Positions 1 to 12,830 are shown, numbered from the stretch's first letter. The stretch: 64,000 nt of DNA from Ciona savignyi (GCA_000149265.1 CH003098.1:311737-375736); one strand, 5' to 3'. Made by a program: numbers and translations. Notes: generated by a model from the letters alone, not told the origin.

Positions 1-3000
1 GAGCACCATGTTCATCCCAAACATCACCATCATGTAAGTGTGAGAAGCCGGCAAACTTCAACTCAAACACTATGGTCAATTATATATTTAAATAAGAAGG
101 AGAACTAGTTGTTCAGGGACTGAAAACGGAGTGAGATATAGCGTACCCATGTTTTTTCCCCGTGAGTGGGACAGCGACAATCGTATCCACAGTCAGATCG
201 CCTCATGGCCTGCTTATACCCATACAACTTGTTATGTATGTTGCATAGGAGTGTTTGTGTAAATTCAGAATTAAGCAACATCCGGTAATAATAAAACGTA
301 CAATTTGTTTGACAATAAATACAGCATATTATCTAATTATCCCATTATAAGAACTTTATAGTAACTATACTACAAAATAGTAGATATATATTATGAAATT
401 TATATATTATGAATAAACTGTATACTAGGTTTTTTAACTGTACAGCAGCGCCACTTCGCGATTAAAAATCATAATATTTAACTTTATCTTTAAAATGTTT
501 TATCAATTATACTTTAAAAGGGACGTGTTTCATGTATTATGCTTAGTTTCACACTCTTAATAGGCTTGTTGTTAAGAGCGTTTTTTTAGAACAGAGTATA
601 TGTATCGGTTGCTTTAACCATTCGGCCACACTACCGTACGAAATAATAAATAAACGGTGCAGCCAGTTTTTTAACTGTGCAGCAGCGCCACCGCGCGATT
701 AAAAATATTACAACTATCTCCTTTCTCCTGCAGTCCCATCAGCGCCCCTGACGCGTTCGGAGTCGGCGAGTTCAGAGCTGCCATGGCACTCTACACCGAC
801 AATACTTACTTGACTGCATATTCCAGTCCTCCTGTAATGCAACCTGACGAAACCCTATATGTTGGTATGTATTCTAATTGAGTGGTATCGCCCCTGACCG
901 CCAGCCGAAAGGTGGAGTGATCGAAACCAGTACCTGCTAGTTTTTTTATGCAAAACGCACGATTTTAAAAAGCAATTTTTTCTACCGTATTGAATAAGCT
1001 CTAATAGCTTCCAAATTCATATATTCGATTTCGTAACACTGTTAACGACGAGTTTCTAATGATAACCGTCATCATAGAAACCCGAAGTCAATTGTCTTAC
1101 CTTTATTGGCTAGGTTTATTGAGACCTTCATTAGTTTACACTTAAATCAAACACCCGTGTTTTTTAACGAAACCCCTTTTTCAGGTGTTACTCTCGTTGG
1201 TGACGTAAGCTCTGACGTATACCTCCTAATGAAGGAATGCTGGGGTACAGTTTCTGACAACCCAGGTGCCTCCCCCCAATACCCCTTAGTCCAAGCTGGG
1301 TGAGTGAAATGCTACCGCGCATACATTGTAATTTGCTCAAGGAATGCCCATAATTTATTTACAAGGAATACGCATAACTCTTTAAATATGTATGTTATTT
1401 ATAGCTTCGTTATAGCCTACATTTCGATTGAACTTTCCTCTTGCCCCTTTTCTGTTTTGTACCTTTTGTGTTATCGTTATTCCCTATGATGTCTAACATG
1501 GTGTTTAAAAAAGAACGAGTTGTCTACACAGGTTGAAACTTTCATTGCATAATTTGGAGTGCAAGCTTTTCAGTTTTCTTAGATATGATTTATGAGGCAT
1601 ACCATATATATACTCAAACACCGATTTCTACATTAAAATGATATTCGTGACAAGTCCATTATAGGTTTAAAACTTGAACTGGTAAAAGGGGTATTGTAGC
1701 TGAATGGTAGCGAGAACGATTCATACTCAGAATGATAATAAAAACGGCATTTCTGACTTTCCAATAGCGGTTTCAAAATGTCGTCAGTAAAACAAAAACA
1801 AAACGGTTGGGTGACGAGTTCGTAAACAGATTTATTTTAACCTAATGACGCGCAAGTCAAGTGGTCCAAATCTTTCCAGGTAAAAAATATGTTGCAGAAT
1901 GACTAGGGCGTGCGATTCAAACACAGCATTTAAACCAGTTCATGTGACCAGTACATCGCGGGTTTAATACTGGACCACGTATAGATAAAATCGTGTGTTG
2001 TGCCCCAGAACTGATATAGATAATTTTTTCATTAATAGTTGTTTATTTTATTTTTATTTTTTTAGTTAAGTTTTGAAGCCATGATGGGCCCGCCCCCAAG
2101 ACCGTGTTTTGATATATTATTGTATATGAATCTGTGACGCAAACCATTCTGCCACTCGTTCAATTGATATGGATAATTTGCAGCTCTTACAACAAACTCT
2201 GAGTTTTTTTACAACAAACTCCGAGTTCTTCCACTACGTATAAATAGCTCACGGCAATACGTTCCGTGTGACTGTAAAATAGTGAGATTCTTGATCATCG
2301 TCGTTATGGCTAAAATAAATACACCAGTGACCTCAATGCACACAAACAAACCGTGCGTTTGCACGTTTGGTGACGAAATGTTTGTTGTTAAAATGGGAAA
2401 TTTTTAAATAATCCTTTAGAACTGTCCGTGTGATTCTATCATGGTAAAATACAGATAGCTTGGTTCACATTTAGAGGACATGTGAAAAATTCAATAGACT
2501 CTTTTGGATTAATACATCTTACAATAGACTTTCTAACAAACAATCCGCTTTTAAAAAAATAAAAATCAGGAAAATATTGATTTTTTTTCGTAATATGGTA
2601 TAAAGTTTTACGAATACTACGCATCATCATTCAAACTGGGAATTCACGTTTTAAAGGATGCAATTGTTTTTTTCACTGCGCATGTACTTATTTCGCAATA
2701 TAGATCGTCAGATTAAAATCGGTAGCGCAAATAACGTCAACTTCATTTCGTGATCGTCTTACGTCACGTTATATTTATTTCAATGGTGTTTCTGTAAAAA
2801 GTACCGCCAATTCCCTGAGGCTAATACAGTTCGTTTTCAAGTGATAGATTAATCGGAATTGACTAACCAAAGAAGACTTTAATATAAACCCCACAAAAAC
2901 TATATATAATGATGACCTATTGTTTTAAGGCTTATAATAACAAAATACTAAAACATAAACAGCAGTCGCTTTAGACGCACTTATAGAGGTAGTCAAGTAC

Positions 3001-4910
3001 TATGCCATTTTTACTAAACTGCATACGCCTTTCTTGTTCTCTGTCCAAGTCGGTTGGAATAGAACATTTTTAACCCGTTTTAAAATATCAATGTGGTTTG
3101 GTATTAACATGTGGCAGTTGTTTACAGACCATATAGAAAAATAAGTTTAAAAAGATATTTTTTACATAGAATAACACTTATATTGTAACAAACAAGTAAC
3201 CCGTACAGAGATTTTACCATGTAATATGTAACCCAAGGTCGAATGTTGTTGAAATTTACGTGTAGATATCATTATAGATTACTAACTTTACAAACTTCAC
3301 GGTAGTATACACGACTGTCCTTGGGAGACCTTGTAATAATTCGAACCAAATATAGCTCTAAGTCTATACCATGACAATTTTAACGCACTTGCCCGCCCCC
3401 GGCTATAACGGTCGCCGCCAAAAAAACGACGTCACTGTGGTAATAACCGGTATTGCACAATTTCAAAAATAACCAAACAGTGCAAAAACAAGTACAGCTC
3501 CGGTCGCCATTGGCTGGTGATACTCGTGACGACTTGCGCCCCCCGGGCAAATAAAAGTAATCACTCTTCTGGGCCAATCAAAAGCAAGCTTTTCTTCTCT
3601 CCTGATTTTTCTGCTTCAACTTTAATTACCGATTATTCTCGCATAATTGCAGCGTTCTACTCGCGCCAGTCCTCGGGCTATTCTAGGTAAAAGAGTGAAG
3701 GATTTTTGCACCGCATTATCTCGTTTCTTTTTTTCTCTTTGAGCGCTCCTCCTCGGAAAAAATGTAGGAAAAAACGCAAAATGAGTAAAATATGCGGTAA
3801 CTCCTTGCTAAGGTTATCCAAATTGTAAAGCAAGCAGCACGAGTATTATGTACGAATTGCGTTTCGTGGCAGTTGTAAATCGGCTTCGGAGTGAAACGTG
3901 GCAATATGAGCTGGGTATATGATAGCAGTGTCCAGTACATTACAACCAAGGTAGTGCAAGCTATGCAGAGCTGTATATATATGTGCATTTAAGTTAAGCT
4001 GAGTGTTGTATTAATATTGATTTGATTTTCAGGTGCCCTGTTGCTTCCTCTGCTGATGGAGCTGTACGCGTCACGCAAAATGGTGTCAGTCACCAGGGAA
4101 TGTGGAACAGTCCAGTGTTCAAGTTCGTAGGAAATGAACCGGAGTTCGAAAATGTGTGGCTCCATTGCAACCTTCAGATTTGCATCAACCGAAACTGCCA
4201 ACCGGTAAGTAAAAAGGAAATTTCCGTGTTTTACTTTAAAAGATTGGTTATAATAGCTTGTTCATTTCTTTAGACTTGCTCTACCCGTAAACGTCGTGCC
4301 GTTGATGGTGAAGGAAGACCAATCTGGGGACCAGAAGATCACATCCAGCCCAACATCATCACAGTTGGACCCATTACTCGACTAATTATCGAGAACATTT
4401 CAGAGAACCAAACCAGAGTTACCTACGAACAGAACTATCCGAACCAGCAACCACACCCAATTTTGACAAACAATGGAGTCACCGGACAAGGTTTGTTCAT
4501 TTTTGTACGCTTTTACGGGAGGACCTTTAGGCTGGTAAGCGTAACCTCTTGTAAATCTCCAACACTAAGCTTGGTTACAGCTCTGTTGAAGAATTGCAGG
4601 TGGTAGGTGCTATCCATGCATTATCATCAACCCCCCATTAACACGAAGATTTTTTTTTTTATTTGTAAGTTGCCTTTTCTTACAATATAGTCAAAGTTGT
4701 CACCACCTTTAAAATCGTTTGTTTTATTTAAATTTAGGCAACATGGGGTGGTCGTCGTCCAACACTGTTATCCTGGTGGCTGTTCTAGGAGGCTTGGCTC
4801 TCATTTGTATAATGCTGGCACTCATTGTAGTGATTATGCGCATCCGTGGCCGCACCTCCAACACGGGCTTTGATCTTGGCGGCAACACTAACAAATCCTA
4901 TGTGGCTTGA
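1..4910 (+). CDS. Zona pellucida (ZP) domain membrane protein, 3' part
   Basis: The 5' part lies outside the window. Exons: <1-33, 734-864, 1185-1299, 4033-4204, 4274-4490, 4738-4910; all joins keep phase and use GT-AG. The visible product (about 279 residues) reads as the second half of a ZP domain: an F..AMALYTDN stretch, then LYVGVTLVGDV, KECWGT and an AGCP Cys motif, then further paired Cys (HCNLQIC, NRNC). It is followed by a dibasic TRKRR motif, the usual position of furin-type cleavage in ZP proteins. A 25-residue hydrophobic helix (VILVAVLGGLALICIMLALI) and a short cytoplasmic tail ending KSYVA follow. ZP proteins polymerise into extracellular coats such as the egg vitelline coat or epithelial matrices; which one this is cannot be told here. 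The 2.7-kb intron 3 holds family B SINE remnants. The family call is firm; the start and N-terminal domains are unseen. Confidence 0.86.
596..641 (-). mobile_element. Family B SINE head
   Basis: Reverse complement reads GTAGTGTGGCCGAATGG, TTAAAGCAACCGATACATATAC. It lies in the ZP gene intron before exon 734-864. Confidence 0.7.
2045..2157 (-). mobile_element. Family B SINE
   Basis: Reversed B-box region GTTTTGAAGCCATGATGGGC and reversed head CTGTGACGCAAACCATTCTGCC. It lies in the long ZP gene intron. Confidence 0.65.
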
Positions 4911-5062
4911 TTTGCCGTGCGCTAATAAGCGTTTTGCTTTTTTATGCTCATCAGGGTACCCGCACCCAGTATTAAGTAACATTATCCGTTTTTCACGTCA
5001 TAATTGTTTGTGTACAGAAATCACCTTACCACCATCTGCGTCAACACGCTAATCTCAGTTCA

Positions 5063-5068
5063 AATAAA
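5063..5068 (+). other. Poly(A) signal of the ZP gene
   Basis: AATAAA lies about 150 bases after the stop codon at 4910. It is the first canonical signal downstream. A second AATAAA lies near 5347. Confidence 0.5.
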
Positions 5069-6115
5069 TACTAAAAACATAGCTTTAAGGCTTTCCGCCA
5101 GTGACGTACAAAGTTGCTGTATCATAGGCTAGGCCGGTTTAAGTAGTTGGTTAATTGCGGGCTAGTTCATTGTATCGCTTGTTTTTGCTGCTCGTCTTGG
5201 TTTCATACTTGCTGTTGCGTATACCACCGTCTGTAGGCACCGCATAGGTAATGATGTTGTATTGTAAATTTAATCCCTCCCGTGAATACAAAGTAATAAT
5301 AACACCTAGTTTTCTTGTCCTGAACTAACCATTCGCATTTTGTGATCAATAAACAGCATTTGCTTGCAATGTGGGAGTTATAACAATACAGCGAGGTTTG
5401 AAAGTTGGAACACTACTTCGTAACGGACCTAAAGCTATATCGTAAAGTTTTTCATACGCCTCAGGGCAGGCTAAAACACCGCAGACGCGGTGTTGTTTTA
5501 AAACCGATTGGTAAAATGGACTTAAAAATGCTAAACTTATTTTTCGAATAAAGAAAGTTATTTCGTTTCCAACATGCCGCTGTTTTATGGAAAAAACGCA
5601 ATAATTAATAGGTATCGATTTTGAAACCTTATCAAATTACAGTGTTGTAAGGTCTTGGTAGTACATTTACATCTCATTGAATAGCAGTCAAGACTCCCGT
5701 GTCGCTTTATTGAACAGTGTGTCAGTTGTCGGTTGATGTGGTCTTGTATACAGGATACGATACCACAGATAGGTGGAGTGGTGACAGGTCCGCCGTATGT
5801 TTAAGTATTATTGTGAAAATGGATGGTTGGACTAGCGCGTATTTATAGATGACGAACAAAAACGGAAATAAACGTTGAATAATTCGCTTAACATTTAATT
5901 TGGATAAATTTAGTGGTGCTGAAAAAAAAATGCTGAAAAGTTGTAAAAATGTTATAAGTTTTCTTTTGCGGAAAATGCTCAAGAAAATTAAATATAAATG
6001 TTAAGAAATGACACATCTTCAACCAGCCTGCAAAAGCACAATGATCAAGAATAAAATGTGCTACTGACATCACGTACTCGTTAACTTATCGACCGTAGAG
6101 TGGATCAAACTGTCT
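5069..6115. other. Intergenic, convergent 3' ends
   Basis: This gap separates the ZP gene (+) from the C1q gene (-), which converge. Open frames here are short and AT-driven. No gene is seen. Confidence 0.6.
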
Positions 6116-8080
6116 TCAAAAGGTTAATTTCCTTCGAAGTAAAGCGCCACTAAATGTACTTCTGAAAAGGCCACGTTGCCCAGAGATGTCCCACCGTGAA
6201 CGTCCGTACACGTATAAATCGATGATGTCACCAGCATACAGTTTAATGACGTCGACATACGGCAACATTGCGTCATACACACCACCAGTATGATAGGTCG
6301 TGCCGTTCGGGTAAACCTGTCCTTTTTGCCATCGAGTAAGCTGGTTGATAGGTTTGTGGTTTTTACGAACTTTCAGATCTATAGTGGGAAGTTCACGCGC
6401 TTTCTCCCGTTCTTTTAGAATGATATTTGCTGTAATGAGATATATCCCGGTGACCGGTGACCTGAAGTAACCCGAATTAAAGCCGCCACCGTCATTGAGA
6501 ATAACGTGATCGAAATGTATGACTTCTCCGATAGGATTTGGAGAGAAGTCTGAACCAAGAAAAACGTGGAAGGCAACATAGAACTCTGTTAATGCATGTA
6601 GGACAGTATATTAGCTGTGCAATGTCGTTTTCAAGTTTATTGCAATTAATTTTTAAGCAATAAATGTCACCTGTGTTCCGCACAATCGCCATGCTCTGTC
6701 GTTCCAACACACCGAGCCTTTGGTGGATTTGTTGTCTTAAGAATCTCTGACCTTTTTGAAACTCTCGAATGGAGTCTTCGATTTCACGAAATTTCGACAC
6801 GTAGTAGCGATGCGGATAGAGATCAGTTGTCTTTTGCACCACACCACTGCAAGGCATCAGTTATTAACGCATGCATAATTTAACGAATACAAAAATCAAT
6901 GTTTAATCTTAAAATTTTGTCACATTAAAACCCGGTAAATGTCAATTTTACGGTGGAATGACAGGTCATGGGCAGTAGACAGTTATCTTCCTTTAATGCA
7001 ACTTGTCCTTGATATTGTACAACATATTTTTCGCACCTTATTTTCGTTCTTGTCTTATTTGCAAGTTCGTTCTGGCGGTTGACCTCAAGCGGTTTTTGCT
7101 TCAAAGATAAAGTTGGCAGCCAAGCCGTTTTATTTTCAGGCTTAATTCCCACCTACACAAATTAAGATGAAATATTTATGTCAATTTCATGATTGGAAAA
7201 AAACACGATGGGCGTTGGCGCGTCAATGCATTTATACAATCTACAGTCGGTTACTGAATACAACTGCATATTGCTTAACGTAATATTTTTTCAATACATA
7301 TACGGCAATTTAGCGCTTTTGCCAAACAGACCAATAAGTACCTGATTCCCACTCTTTTTATTTGTGAAAGTAAATACTACTATTACGTTATCACTCGGAA
7401 AAAATGGTTCATAGAGAAAAAAGGGTCAATTGCATGACCTAATCCATCTCATATAATTACATTTGGCTTGAGCAACTCCTCATTGCTTAACACTTTCTTG
7501 TTAAGTAAGTAGATTTTCATCAATAGTTCCTTGTTCTCAGCCACCCGCTTGTAGTTCTCTATGGCTAAAACGGGTACAACGTTTTAATTATTAATAACGC
7601 CTCTCGTCACAATTTGTTATTAATTTAAAAATCTCCGATCAACTAGTTCATGGCACATTTAATAGTTGTGTAAATCGTTTTATAGCACGGAAAAGCATTT
7701 CTAGTATTATCTATATGGCGTTCTAGGCAGTTATACTGTGTTTATGCCCGGAATCAATGAATTGAGAAAAAATTATTGTGTTTTTTTCCATTACTCCATT
7801 ACAATAGGAATCCACTTCTTGCTTATTGTCGATATACGTAAGTGCACATTACGATAGTGCCTATTTTCCACTTACCCAAATGAATTGTGAAACTTGCAGA
7901 AAGAGCTGCCAAACTTAAGCTCAAAATCAACAAGCATGTGACTAGTTGGTCACGTGAGTGCGAACTAGTGGTTTTATTCTCAGGTCGTATCTCACTGTTT
8001 CTCCGATTGTAACATGGTCGAAAAGTTCTATGTTGATTCGATATGTTGTTGCTATCACGTGCACGCGGTGTTGCCTCCAT
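6116..8080 (-). CDS. C1q-domain type II membrane protein
   Basis: Five exons on the minus strand: 7876-8080, 7461-7564, 6932-7152, 6671-6846, 6116-6585, joining in phase to 391 residues. Residues 1-45 are polar and Arg-rich with no signal peptide. Residues about 46-68 form a hydrophobic anchor (LVTCLLILSLSLAALSA). Exon 2 is a charged leucine-rich segment likely to be coiled coil (ENYKRVAENKELLMKIYLLN). The last exon (from about residue 236) is a complete C1q head: AFHVFLG start, VIHFDHVILNDGG, the YFRSPVTGIYLI core, and the typical end TFSGALL. There is no collagen-like Gly-X-Y stretch between anchor and head, so the coiled coil probably drives trimerisation. C1q heads bind diverse ligands in innate immunity or signalling; the ligand here is unknown. 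The donor of exon 3 (CGG|GTTTTA) is weak and is the least certain join. The start ATG was chosen because it follows a splice-like acceptor and precedes the anchor. Confidence 0.82.
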
Positions 8081-9771
8081 GTAATAAAACCTGGTTAATA
8101 AATAAAAAAATACTTTCAAGTTAACTTCAGCCTAACAGTTAAAAAGTCCTGCGAATAGACCAAAACTCATTAGACACTAATCACATTGATTATCCAAAAA
8201 ACGCCTTTTCTGCTACAAAGCAACTCCATTGATTCCGCCTCGCAGCTTCAGCCAAATAACGCAATACTTATTTTACAAATATCTGAAGTCTAATTTATAT
8301 TTAAAACTAAGCCCTTTTTGTCATTGCAATAAGCGTGCCAATGGCATAATGGCCGTTGGTCTGCCTTTAAACAGATCCGTTTAACCTGAAAATCGATTAG
8401 ACAACAAATTCTTGATATGCTCCTTTTTTAAGACGTCTCACTTTTCTTTCAGGGTGTCCTGTTGACGCGTATTCATTTATTTTCAATGCTAAAATAACAA
8501 TTCCACATAACGTAGTGATTACTTAAGTATCCATATACCAATTTCGACGTCGGTCTCGACAATGAGCAAAATCGCGAAAACCAAGCGGCTTAATGCAATC
8601 GGTCGTTATCTCATGCAGCATCTATAGCAAGAACATTTTGCTGTTTAAATTCTTTGCCGCCTATACCTATTACCTCAATTTCGCATCGACTTGACATTTT
8701 CTTAATGTACTTTCTGGAAAGTAGTTGTACGACTAACACGGCGCATCTCCTTTGGGAGCGTAACATGTTTCCAAGGGATTAGCCGGTGTCGTGCCTAAAC
8801 GTAGATACTTTTACGTTTGTAGGGTGTAAGGAGACTTAGAAAATAGACCTACGCGCAGTAACATCCTACGATCTGGTTTGTGGCAGTCGGAACCCTAAAG
8901 AACGAATCATAATCTGTCATCTGAACTGTAAAATATTAAGCATGAAACCGTATTAGGCTGAGTGTAATTTTAATCTTAAAATCACATATGACGCGTGATT
9001 GTAAATGAACGTATTTAGTATCAGGCTATTCTGTTTTAACATCATAGCGTATTTTTGATCTGCATAATACGAGCAATGTAAACTACAGTATATCTGTAGA
9101 ACAAATGAATCGATGTGGATTTTCCGCTTGAACACAACCCGTATAACGCAAATATAATTGAACTTTAAATGACAAAAGTTCATAACACAAACGTTTGGTC
9201 GATATACCAGAAATCAGAGTTTCGCCCGATATCGTCTATCTGCATCAATGCGAAATTTTCAATCGCTTGGGTTAGCACACGAAGCAAAGTATCATGTGCT
9301 GCTAGGTGTGCCGATTTATATTTTGACCGCGTTGTCAAGATGAATTAGGAAGGTCATTGCTCGACTAGGATTGACCCTAACCACTTTCTGTCCACCTAAC
9401 GCTCTTTCTCTCGAACCAGAGGATTCAAATTTAGAACCGATTTAAAATCGATGTAATATTATATTCTCAAAACACTCTGCAATCGATCTTTGATTTGACA
9501 GTTAAAAGTTGAACATCTTTGATTTTGACAGTTAAAAGTTGAACATCACTAGAACTGACTTCCCTCCAATCTTGTTTCGGTTTGCCTGCTTAGTAGACCA
9601 TTTACGGTATTCACACACATCATATCCGATGCAGCAGCGATTGCAGATCACTTACTTGCCTACATAAGAACATTGTTTTTTGTAGGCCTAGGAAGTTAGA
9701 TATTACACTAGTTGCGATCTGCGATTCTCTACACGTTATTTCCGACCGACCATTAGAATTTCACTATTTAA
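8081..9771. other. Intergenic, no gene seen
   Basis: This 1.7-kb stretch lies between the C1q gene and the composite element. Only short AT-rich frames are present. It holds one 30-bp tandem duplication (9488-9547). Confidence 0.55.
9488..9547. repeat. 30-bp tandem duplication
   Basis: Two adjacent near-identical copies of a unit containing GACAGTTAAAAGTTGAACAT; the second copy has one extra T. Confidence 0.85.
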
Positions 9772-9797
9772 GTCCAGCCTGTTGGTCTAGCGGTTAA

Positions 9798-11759
9798 GGA
9801 GGCGTTCAACTAATTATTCTCCCTATCTCTCCAATGCAAACTGACCTCACAAACACGACTGTCACTCAAAATCCTGACATAGGAAGTCTTAGATTTTTTC
9901 ACAATTTAAAATTGAAGCTTGGATCTGCAACCTAAACTCAAAACCCTACAAAATTTTGTTTAAAAATTTTGAGCCCATACCACCTCGTACATCGGCAACT
10001 TTTTTTCCAACAAACAGCTAGCAGATGCACAATCAACACCTTTATTTTACAAAGCACTGCTCCACGATTACAAAACTTTACAGCTAAACGAGAACACCGG
10101 CGCGCAGCCTAGCACATGCTGCTTTCAACCAAACAAACATTGGGGAATCACCACCATTGTTACTCAGCAAAACACTCCGTTTAAAAACAATTACTCATGG
10201 AGGGTACCACTCGTCACATCCTGCCGTTCATAGAGGTCTTAATTAGGTTATATCTCCATCTTGAGAAACGTGTGACTCGTTCCAGTTTAGGTTTAAACTG
10301 TACGAACTTACTAGTAGAGGTCATTCTGTAAGACTCCTGTCCAAATTTTAACCGTTTCTGTTGACTGCTTCGGCTATTACAGGCCTTCGACTGAAGGGTG
10401 GTCATTCTGTAGATTTCATTTGGCGACAGTGTCACTGGTGATGACTGAAACTCTTCGTACACATTAAAATTCACTGCTTAATGTTTCACAACTTTCAGCA
10501 CATTCTTTCACTGTAATTTGAAAGGTTTAAAGTCCATAACCAGAGTACAAATTGTTGTTTTTGAGTAAAAAAACACACCCAATGTCACCTTTGAGCCTCG
10601 TGTGACCACATTTTGTCCGCCTCCAGTTCTTTCACCAATGTTTGACAATCAAGGATGGTTAGGATTGGTAAGTTTTTTATATCTTCTGTATGCATAGGTG
10701 TCCAACAACACATCTAGGCCTTCACACCTGCCCAAAAATTAAAAAATATGAAAAAAAGGTACACATGTGGATACCAAGAGGAGTGCATTTTCCAGTCCGA
10801 TATCACAAATCGGATTAACAGCCTGTATCGAAAGATTGTCTGGTATTTATAAAAGCCATTCGAAGTTAAGTTCTTGAAAAAATATCCGAACGACCCTCTA
10901 CCGGCAGGTACCTCTAAATACTACAGGAGCGCTTGGATCGCTTACTATACTTAGTAATTACAAAAGCCATGATATTAATGTTAGGGTTGGGGTTAAAGTT
11001 AGTTCTGGGGTTGAGATTAGTGTTTGGGATAGGGTTAGAATTACTTTCCATAGCAATCTAAGTGATCCAAGCGATCCAAGCGCTCCAAGCGGTCCTGTAG
11101 TATTTAGAGGCACCCCTCTACCGGAGTGAAAATGACCAAAAATGAGGAAAAATGACTAATTAATTACTTTGCTAATTAGCATAAGTAATTAAGTGTTAGA
11201 TTTTAGACAAACAGTTGACTAGTAACATTTATCCACACTCAAATTTCTATAAATTTGGAGATTTTGGCAAAAAAATCAAAATGGCCCGTTTTTCATTTAG
11301 GAGGCGTTCAACTAATTATTCTCCCTATCTCTCCAATGCAAACTGACCTCACAAAAACGACTGTCACTCAAAATCCTGACATAGGAAGTCTTAGATTTTT
11401 TCACAATTTAAAATTGAAGCTTGGATCTGCAACCTAAACTCAAAACCCTACAAAATTTTGTTTAAAAATTTTGAGCCCATACCCCCTCGTACATCGGCAA
11501 CTTTTTTTCCAACAAACAGCTAGCAGATGCACAATCAACACCTTTATTTTACAAAGCACTGCTCCACGATTACAAAACTTTACAGCTAAACGAGAACACC
11601 GGCGCGCAGCCTAGCACATGCTGCTTTTAACCAAACAAACATTGGGGAATCACTACCATTGTTACTCAGCAAAACACTCGTTTAAAAACAATTACTCATG
11701 GAGGGTACCACTCGTCACATCCTGCCGTTCATAGAGGTCTTAATTGGTTATACGCCATC
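9798..11759. mobile_element. Composite/LTR-like element flanked by TTAA
   Basis: The 1962-bp insert lies within a SINE and is flanked by TTAA on both sides. Its ends are two near-identical direct repeats of about 460 bp (9798-10260 and 11300-11759). Each repeat begins GGAGGCGTTCAAC and ends with a loosely inverted version of it (GTTATACGCCATC), and each is bounded by TTAA or one-base variants (TTGA, TTTA). The 1.04-kb middle has no transposase or reverse transcriptase frame. Two readings fit: two copies of a piggyBac-like MITE carrying unrelated DNA between them, or a non-autonomous LTR-type element without the usual TG...CA ends. Which is right is open. Confidence 0.75.
10905..11113. mobile_element. 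Foldback MITE nested in the composite element
   Basis: The ends are inverted repeats of about 40 bp: CCTCTAAATACTACAGGA with GCGCTTGGATCGCTT on the left, and its complement on the right with one extra short unit. The interior carries GGGTTAGG-like repeats. An 11-bp CCCTCTACCGG occurs on both sides (10894-10904 and 11114-11124), probably the target duplication. Confidence 0.75.
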
Positions 11760-12028
11760 TTAAGTGCTTCGCCTTTCAATCAAAAGGTTGCAGGTAGGAA
11801 AATCGCTAGCTAGACGGTTGTGTCCTTGGACAAGGCACTTTACGGACATTACCTGCACCCAGCAGATTAATGGGTTCTACCAAATTGAAGGAACGTGTCT
11901 ATCATACACAACACACTACAATAGCTCCGGTAACCCGACGATGGGCGCGAGGTCATCTGACGTTTGCCCGTGTGTTAACCCCCTTGATTTTTCCATTTAC
12001 GGGGATAAACATGAATATCCTATCCTAA

Positions 12029-12828
12029 ATAAAATCTTCCTGCGTAAAACGTTTTTAATTCATGTCTTTTGTGGTCATATCATTAAAACATCAGTGGTTA
12101 GTAGCCGTTGCAAGTACATGATCATACGATGTTGCCGTAATGTATCGGAAATAGAGACGTACTAACTTCCTACTTAACATGCATTGTCGCTACCCCTACA
12201 TATGGTCATTGAATGTGTTCAAAAAAAAAATCCTACAATACTGTTATTGTTTAAATAGGCATAACACTACGCCAGTAGCTTAGTTTTACGCTAAAAACCA
12301 GCGGAGTTGAACTGTGACTAGCATCCAGTAACTATCAAGTTTGCGTTTTCCACTGAATATACAGTTCAAAGTCGGGGAATACCCGTTGTTAGATCAATAT
12401 GTTGGAGTTACTTAATCTTGTGTACTACAACGCTAGAACACTGGATGTTACAGGACTGGTTATCAAATATTCGTGTTCTTTACGGGAAAGCGTCAAACGA
12501 AAAATGGTATTAAGGTGTGTCCATCTTCGGGTTACTTGAGCACGGACGCTCTTAGCTCTTATCTTCTGAGCTAACACAAGGTTAAGGATATTAAGTTTAA
12601 TATGACCCTTCAGAACTTTCCGTCCAAGAAATATATTTTTTATAAATTTTTCTTAAATACCAACCAGGACAGTCATTTTCATTTATTTAATAAAACGCGC
12701 GTCCAGTTTAGTCATGCAGTAACTGCAGGGATACAACTTTCAAATAAACATTAGGGGTGCTGTGATGTGCACAACAAAGTGCCTACCAAATGCTGCATCA
12801 TTGTTATGTCACATTTTTGTTTTATTTC
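12029..12828. other. Intergenic upstream of PSMD5
   Basis: No coding potential is seen. The promoter of PSMD5 is expected in the right part; no TATA box stands out. Confidence 0.5.
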
Positions 12829-12830
12829 AG
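12829..12830 (+). promoter_or_regulatory. Splice acceptor in the PSMD5 5' UTR (possible SL trans-splice site)
   Basis: A pyrimidine-rich TTTTGTTTTATTTCAG ends here, 71 bases before the start codon. No donor is obvious just upstream. Ascidians attach a spliced leader to many mRNAs at such unpaired acceptors; an ordinary 5' UTR intron is the alternative. Confidence 0.45.

Larger units (their letters stand above)
9772..12028 (+). mobile_element. Family A SINE interrupted by a TTAA insertion
   Basis: The head (9772-9797) carries the A-box-like TGGTCTAGCGGTTAA. The body resumes at 11760 with TTAAGTGCTTCGCC, the B-box region (GGTTGCAGGTAGG) and the conserved 3' half, ending in ATCCTATCC. Uninterrupted copies elsewhere read straight across this point. 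The TTAA is duplicated on both sides of the insert 9798-11759. Confidence 0.88.

Noticed and set aside
1..33. His-rich peptide in frame 1 at the left edge
   Set aside because: The exon phase needed by the next ZP exon is frame 2, which reads STMFIPNITI; the His run is a wrong-frame product.
6595..6670. Continuous frame across the last C1q intron
   Set aside because: Phase of the next exon and the complete C1q start require splicing from 6671 to 6585; the read-through lacks C1q similarity.
10975..11040. Telomere-like GGGTTAG repeats
   Set aside because: Degenerate and enclosed by the inverted ends of a foldback element; not a telomeric tract.
11764..12165. 133-codon plus frame as a gene
   Set aside because: Most of it is the body of a family A SINE; the same frame fragments recur in every copy of the repeat.
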